The position numbers and the translations under genes were made by a program. 64,000 nt of DNA from Owenia fusiformis (Eukaryota; Annelida; Polychaeta; Sabellida; Oweniidae): assembly GCA_903813345.2 (NCBI GenBank), contig CAIIXF020000001.1:33932866-33996865 (forward strand), read 5' to 3'. The notes under the pieces are model-generated. The model did not search any database. It had not been told where the DNA came from and saw only the letters and a list, made by a program, of their open reading frames with translations. Shown here in pieces: positions 59,402-64,000 of this stretch (the stretch's first letter is position 1; each line of letters starts with the position of its first letter).

Positions 59402-60017
59402 CACAGGAAATGACAAAACAGGAAGTGACAAAAAATTTTGCATTTTTTGAACAAAGATAACAAAGTTCTGGTTTGACCTCCAATCAATTTAACTATTTCC
59501 ACATATCATTTACATGACCAGGATCACAATGTGCATGGTCAGAATGACCCTAAACATAATGAAATAACCTTTTTAGCCCTTTGAAGATGTGACTGAAAAT
59601 GTGCCCAATATAATGCTCTAACTGATACAATCTTTGAAATTTCAGAAAATTGTCTTAAACAAAAATGGCGATCATAAAAAGGAAAATAGATCGCTTTTCA
59701 AATCAGTTTTTTCATTTTTTTTCTTTTTCTATGAATGATATTAAATTTTCAAAGATTGTATCACATATTGGACACATTTTCTGAAAAATTCAAATGATTC
59801 TGTTAGCTATTTTTCAGTCACAATTTCATAGGGCTGAAAAGGTTATTTCATCATGTTTTTGGTCATTCTGACCATGAAAATTGTGATCCTAGACCTGTAA
59901 ATGGTATTTGGAACTAGTTGAATTGACTGGAGGTCAAAACAGAACTCTGTTATCTTTGTTCAAAAAATGTCTAAAAATGCAAAAAAGTTGTCACTTCCTG
60001 TTTTGTCATTTCCTGTG
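59402..60017. mobile_element. 616-bp foldback element with ~280-bp arms
   Basis: The ends are CACAGGAAATGACAAAACAG and, at 59988-60017, the complementary TTGTCACTTCCTGTTTTGTC plus ATTTCCTGTG, with 30 matching bases. Further inverted matches run towards the centre, for example GGTCAGAATGACC against GGTCATTCTGACC and GATACAATCTTTGAAA against TTTCAAAGATTGTATC. There is no coding capacity. The superfamily is unknown. Confidence 0.85.
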
Positions 60018-60025
60018 TTTTTTAA

Positions 60026-60480
60026 TATACTCCTCAAAAAAGTTAAGGACCTCATAGGTTTACATGTTAACCCTCATATTTGTTTAACGACTGTTTTCTA
60101 AGCGGGGAACAAAAGAAATCCCAATAAAGAAAATAAATCTGTATCTTGATTCTATTCACTATAAAGTCCGCAACGTTTCAATGTTATATCTCCATTACAT
60201 TGGGTCAAAATTTGATGTCAAAATTGATGAATTTCATGAAATTTAACAAAAATGGCAGATCCCATGTTAAACAAATGGGGAATGGTTGGGTTGCCATAAG
60301 TCATATGAGGAACGACCCATCATCCGATTGCTCTCAAAATTGAGATTGCAAGAGATAGTTAAATTTGCTAAATTGTCTACTCGACAAAAATATGATTTAA
60401 TTAGAGTAAGTAGCGATCAATTACTGTTCTATTTATTGAGTTCCAATTATAGTCTTGTTTTGTGATCAATATCAAAACGG
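60026..60480. mobile_element. Diverged relative of foldback element F1
   Basis: It begins TATACTCCTCAAAAAAGTTA, which has the same style as the F1 terminus. At about 60200-60380 it aligns in order with F1 interior: CCCATGTTAAACAAATGGGG, then TTGGGTTGCCATAAGTCATA, CATCCGA and TTTGCTAA. The corresponding F1 segments have the same spacing. No matching right terminus was found. Similarity is far lower than between F1 copies, so this is a separate subfamily. Confidence 0.6.
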
Positions 60481-61200
60481 GATATGGCGTCAATAACTTG
60501 TTATTTAACTTAAAAGTGATGACGTCACCAATTCCACCAATGTAAACTTAAGAGATGACAGCTAGCTTTCGACGAGGACAGAGCTCCGTTCAATTCCATA
60601 ATCTATGTGAAGTTGGACGAATATTTTTGGACTTTGACAATTTTCATAAGAAAGTGCAGGTCAATGGGTTTTTATAACTTTCTTTTTAGCCCGCTTTTTG
60701 ACACCCTGTACGTCGAAGGTGAAGGTCGAAGGTGCAGATCGAAGGTCGAAGGATTTTTATAACATTCCGATATATTACAATTTTTGTAGATCATACATGA
60801 ACATAAGAGACCTTAAGATATACGGACGACCTGTACGTGTACCTGTAATTACACATACACGTACAGTTTTTTTAAATGTTCCTTTTGTGCGCCTAAAACA
60901 AGTCCTTAGTCACTCGTCGACGTGTACGTGTACGAAACAAGGAATTAGTGGGTATCTGGTGATGAAAGTATGATATTTTAAATCGGCCTACACACATATC
61001 CATAGTGATTCTGTATGGGGGAAGTGTAATTTGCTTTAGGCATACAGATATACCAATGGGTGTTAGGTGTTTGGGTGAGGTAAAGATTTTTTATTTATTT
61101 CCAATTGTTGCTATGTAGATATTGATCTTGATAATTGTCTCTTGATAATTTGAGGAGATTTGTTTATGTGTTAATCTGCTTGATTGCTTGTTTGTTTTAT
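60481..61200. other. Stretch with small repeats only
   Basis: It contains TGACGTCA near 60521, a short GTCGAAGGT direct-repeat run at about 60713-60750, and a hairpin formed by CTGTACGTGTA and TACACGTACAG near 60830-60865. At about 60700-60710, GACACCCTGTA resembles a mariner-type end without a partner. The open frame at 60698-60973 has no recognisable family. Confidence 0.4.
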
Positions 61201-61214
61201 GTTCTTACTATAAA

Positions 61215-61633
61215 GCACGGTGGTCTGTCTGCCTGCCAACATGTCGTTCAGCCTGTTAGCCTGTCGTTCTGACTCCCAGCCTATCGGTCTGCCAGGCTGT
61301 CCGTCTGTCACCCTGTCGGTCTGCCAGCCTGCCGGCATATCGGTCTGTCGTTCTGTCTGCCAGGCTGTCGTTCTGTCTGCAAGCCTGTCGGTCTGCCAGC
61401 CTGCCAACATGCCGGTCTGTCAGCCTGCCAGCCTGTTGTTCTGTCTGCCAGCCTATGGTTCTGTCTGCCAGCATGTCGTTCTGTCTGCCAGTATGTCAGC
61501 CTGTCGGTCTACCAACAAGTCGGCCTTTAAGATTGCCGGTCTGCCAGCCTGCTGGCATGCCGGTCTGTCAGACTCCCAGCCTGTCGTTCTGTCTGCCAGC
61601 CTGTCGGTCTGCCAACCTGCCGGTCTGTCATGA
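61215..61633. repeat. CTGT/CTGCCAGC minisatellite
   Basis: Imperfect tandem repeats of about 16-20 bases built from four-base blocks (GTCT-GCCA-GCCT-GTCG). Because every block is a multiple of four, several frames stay open on both strands and give Cys/Pro-rich pseudo-peptides of up to 137 codons. It probably grew from the adjacent tetranucleotide repeat. Confidence 0.9.
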
Positions 61634-61700
61634 TCAGACTGTCTGTCTGTCCGTCCGTCCGTCCGTTCTTCCGTCTGTCCGCCCGCCTGTCTGTCTACAG
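61634..61700. repeat. (CTGT/CCGT)n tetranucleotide microsatellite
   Basis: Runs of CTGT and CCGT, such as CTGTCTGTCCGTCCGTCCGT, directly continue the minisatellite. AT-rich, homopolymer-rich sequence follows to about 61900 with nothing recognisable. Confidence 0.9.
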
Positions 61701-62050
61701 TAGGTCTGCCTACTTTTTTCGTTCATGAAGTATTATCTTTCTGAATCCTAAGTTTTGGGCTCAAACAAATTTGAAAAAGATTTTTTCGTTTTATTTGAAA
61801 TTTTCTTTTGCTTTATTTGAATTTAAAAAAAAAAGAATTCAAACAATAATTTGAAAGAAATTAAAAAAAAAATGAGACAAAAAATTTTACCAAAAAAGAA
61901 TTTTGATTAAAAAGTGATATTCGATGGTTTGGGACATTTTTTGCTAAAATATGATATCTTAATCCACATATCAAATATATATCTTCACGTGATATTCGAT
62001 CTATATCCTTGCAACCATGGGATAATATAATAATATCTTATGGTTTTGTA

Positions 62051-62550
62051 NNNNNNNNNNNNNNNNNNNNNNNNNNNNNNNNNNNNNNNNNNNNNNNNNN
62101 NNNNNNNNNNNNNNNNNNNNNNNNNNNNNNNNNNNNNNNNNNNNNNNNNNNNNNNNNNNNNNNNNNNNNNNNNNNNNNNNNNNNNNNNNNNNNNNNNNNN
62201 NNNNNNNNNNNNNNNNNNNNNNNNNNNNNNNNNNNNNNNNNNNNNNNNNNNNNNNNNNNNNNNNNNNNNNNNNNNNNNNNNNNNNNNNNNNNNNNNNNNN
62301 NNNNNNNNNNNNNNNNNNNNNNNNNNNNNNNNNNNNNNNNNNNNNNNNNNNNNNNNNNNNNNNNNNNNNNNNNNNNNNNNNNNNNNNNNNNNNNNNNNNN
62401 NNNNNNNNNNNNNNNNNNNNNNNNNNNNNNNNNNNNNNNNNNNNNNNNNNNNNNNNNNNNNNNNNNNNNNNNNNNNNNNNNNNNNNNNNNNNNNNNNNNN
62501 NNNNNNNNNNNNNNNNNNNNNNNNNNNNNNNNNNNNNNNNNNNNNNNNNN
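62051..62550. other. 500-N assembly gap
   Basis: Exactly 500 undetermined bases. The round number suggests a placeholder rather than a measured length. Both flanks carry the ATATGATATCTTCAC-type repeat, so the gap probably hides more of that satellite. Open frames reported across the Ns are meaningless. Confidence 0.98.
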
Positions 62551-62810
62551 AAAATATCATTTATATATGATATATTCACGAGTGAGCGCAGTTGATGAGT
62601 GACTATATTGATATCAATGAATGGATATAAATGATATTTTTTAAAACCAATGGATTGTCCGTTTATCCCAGGGAAATCATTACCTATAATGTCCATGAAT
62701 GGATATATGATATCTTCACAAGTGAGCGCAGTGAATGAGAAAAGATATTGATATCCATGAGTGGATATAAATTATATTTTTTTCAAAACCATAGGATTGT
62801 CCGTACATAC
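62551..62810. repeat. 140-bp tandem repeat, about two copies visible
   Basis: ATTCACGAGTGAGCGCAG near 62574 and CTTCACAAGTGAGCGCAG near 62714 are 140 bases apart. Each is followed by TTGATATC, GGATATAAATGATAT-like and ATTGTCCGT segments. The unit is rich in GATATC and GGATAT inverted motifs. Related sequence lies left of the gap at about 61965-62050. Confidence 0.8.
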
Positions 62811-62813
62811 ATA

Positions 62814-63814
62814 TACAGGGTGGTCCAAAAAAGTGAACCCTTGCAACTGGCCATATTTCCCTTATTACTCGCAGGAATTCTTTTATATTTTCACATGTTG
62901 TAGAGGAAGGTCTAAAATTTATGTTGGTACCATTCATTTTTCTTAGTCATGGAATTTGCAGAAATTATTAGCCCTAACCAAACATTACTGAAAATGGACA
63001 AATTGTGATTTGCAATATCCGCGATTCTTCAACTCTTTAACACCTTTCCCCTGAGAATTATTTAAGCTGCAGTCTTAAAGAACTAATATTTTCTGACTTT
63101 GTTCACTTTTAAATCCTGCACATTATGGCTTAAAACTAGCATCCTGCATTTGTTAGTTGCAAAGTTATTGTGATCTAAAGAGATGTGCTAAGCTTCCACA
63201 GATGAAAACATTTTCCAGTGAAATCATGAACATACCCCTATATGATCTTGAAATGTCAATATCTTCATAAATCATGGACCAATTCTAATGATATATGGCT
63301 CAAAACATTGAATATTGGATTTTCTTTTGATTTTTTAAAGATATTTGATGAAAGGGTTATCAGATTCCTGGTCACAGGGGGAAACTTCCTTCCATAAGAG
63401 GCATTCTTCTAACTGTTGGTGTAGGTAACATACCCCTGAACTGTTGAACAGTTAAAAATACTTCAAAATGATCAATGAAAGTGTGAAATGTGTTTTCTGC
63501 TTGAATAGTGTCCCTTTTGTCATATGGTAGGGTTTTAAACTTGTATCTCTAACTGAAAGCTGTTTAAGATCATCCAATGTGTTTCAACAATTTCCGTGAA
63601 TCACATTTGTAAAATTTTGTACAATATCTAATTTCCAGGCATGTTCGTTAAACGCTTGTAATTTCTTCAAAATTTAAGACTGAGAATAAATTATGGCATC
63701 AACCAAAATTTTAGACCTTTCTCTACAACATGTGATAATATGAGCCAATTCATGCATGTATTAAGAAAAATGTAGCCTGTTGCAGGGGTTCACTTTTTTT
63801 TGGACCACCCTGTA
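62814..63814. mobile_element. 1.0-kb mariner-type MITE, TIR TACAGGGTGGTCC
   Basis: The left end is TACAGGGTGGTCCAAAAAAG and the right end is its inverted complement, with TA at both ends. The inverted repeats continue inwards for over 100 bases (ACATGTTGTAGAG and TCTACAACATGT, GGTCTAAAATTT and AAATTTTAGACC). There is no transposase. It is inserted at the edge of the 140-bp repeat. Confidence 0.88.
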
Positions 63815-63925
63815 TATCCCCCGCTGTATATCTCTCGCTCCAATATTCCGGGGAAAACGTTTTTGTCCAGTGTAGAAACAGTCAATTTTTTATATGTTAT
63901 ATCTTGCAAAAGCGAAACTGTCAAA

Positions 63926-64000
63926 ATGGATGCAGCAGACGGTAGCATTTCTTTTGACCAAAATGTTGATGTTTTTTTCGAAAATAATGAGAATGAGAAC
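63926..64000 (+). CDS. Possible 5' end of an unidentified gene, truncated by the window
   Basis: An ATG at 63926 in the favourable context CAAAATGG (A at -3, G at +4) opens a frame that remains open for 25 codons to the last base of the window. The peptide starts MDAADGSISFDQ and is rich in Asp, Glu and Asn. The length is too short for any family call. It could be a host exon or the start of a transposon ORF. A chance frame is the main alternative. Confidence 0.3.
   Translation, partial: MDAADGSISFDQNVDVFFENNENEN

Noticed and set aside
60146-60343. 65-codon frame with partial peptide similarity to an F1 frame
   Set aside because: The similarity is better explained by nucleotide homology of the elements. 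The F1 counterpart needs an indel to align in frame.
61220-61633. 137-codon Cys/Pro-rich frame that resembles a secreted peptide
   Set aside because: It is a translation of a minisatellite whose blocks are multiples of four bases. Similar frames are open on both strands.
61985-62696. Open frames across the N gap
   Set aside because: The residues are undetermined, so the frames carry no information.

Overview
This 64-kb window looks like non-coding, repeat-dominated DNA from an animal genome. CR1/L2-type LINEs, tyrosine-recombinase (DIRS/Ngaro-type) retrotransposons and Tc1/mariner-type foldback elements together suggest a marine invertebrate, but the sequence does not fix the taxon. I recognise no host gene, rRNA or tRNA. 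All protein-coding signal that I can name belongs to transposable elements. All comparisons were made by eye.

Layout. (1) 1-4250: AT-rich intergenic DNA with hairpins and one 208-bp MITE. (2) 4251-15710: a 3.58-kb unit in two nearly identical tandem copies plus a collapsed third copy. A young LINE of about 3.8 kb, with endonuclease, reverse transcriptase, a 15-bp target-site duplication and a single in-frame stop, sits in the third copy. (3) 15711-21200: a minus-strand tyrosine-recombinase retrotransposon (gag, zinc finger, RT, RNase H, YR) broken by frameshifts and one stop. An 878-bp mariner-type foldback element lies on its 3' side. (4) 21509-23980: a 25-bp minisatellite, a direct duplication interrupted by a hairpin-bearing insert, and a 1.28-kb segment bounded by perfect 20-bp inverted repeats. 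(5) 24015-58090: a 34-kb satellite of 70-bp monomers (roughly 450). It is built of several-kb higher-order blocks and is invaded by the same foldback family as in (3). Three of those insertions form a nested series of truncations. (6) 58092-64000: a palindrome, several mariner-like or foldback elements, a tetranucleotide-based minisatellite, a 500-N assembly gap inside a 140-bp satellite, and an open reading frame that runs off the window end at 63926.

How the parts relate. No cellular pathway is encoded. The story is genome dynamics: segmental tandem duplication, deletion at short homologies, LINE insertion, and satellite expansion that copied a transposon already inside it. The catalytic residues of the LINE endonuclease/RT and of the YR element's RT, RNase H and recombinase are almost all still visible, so both insertions look fairly recent although neither is intact.
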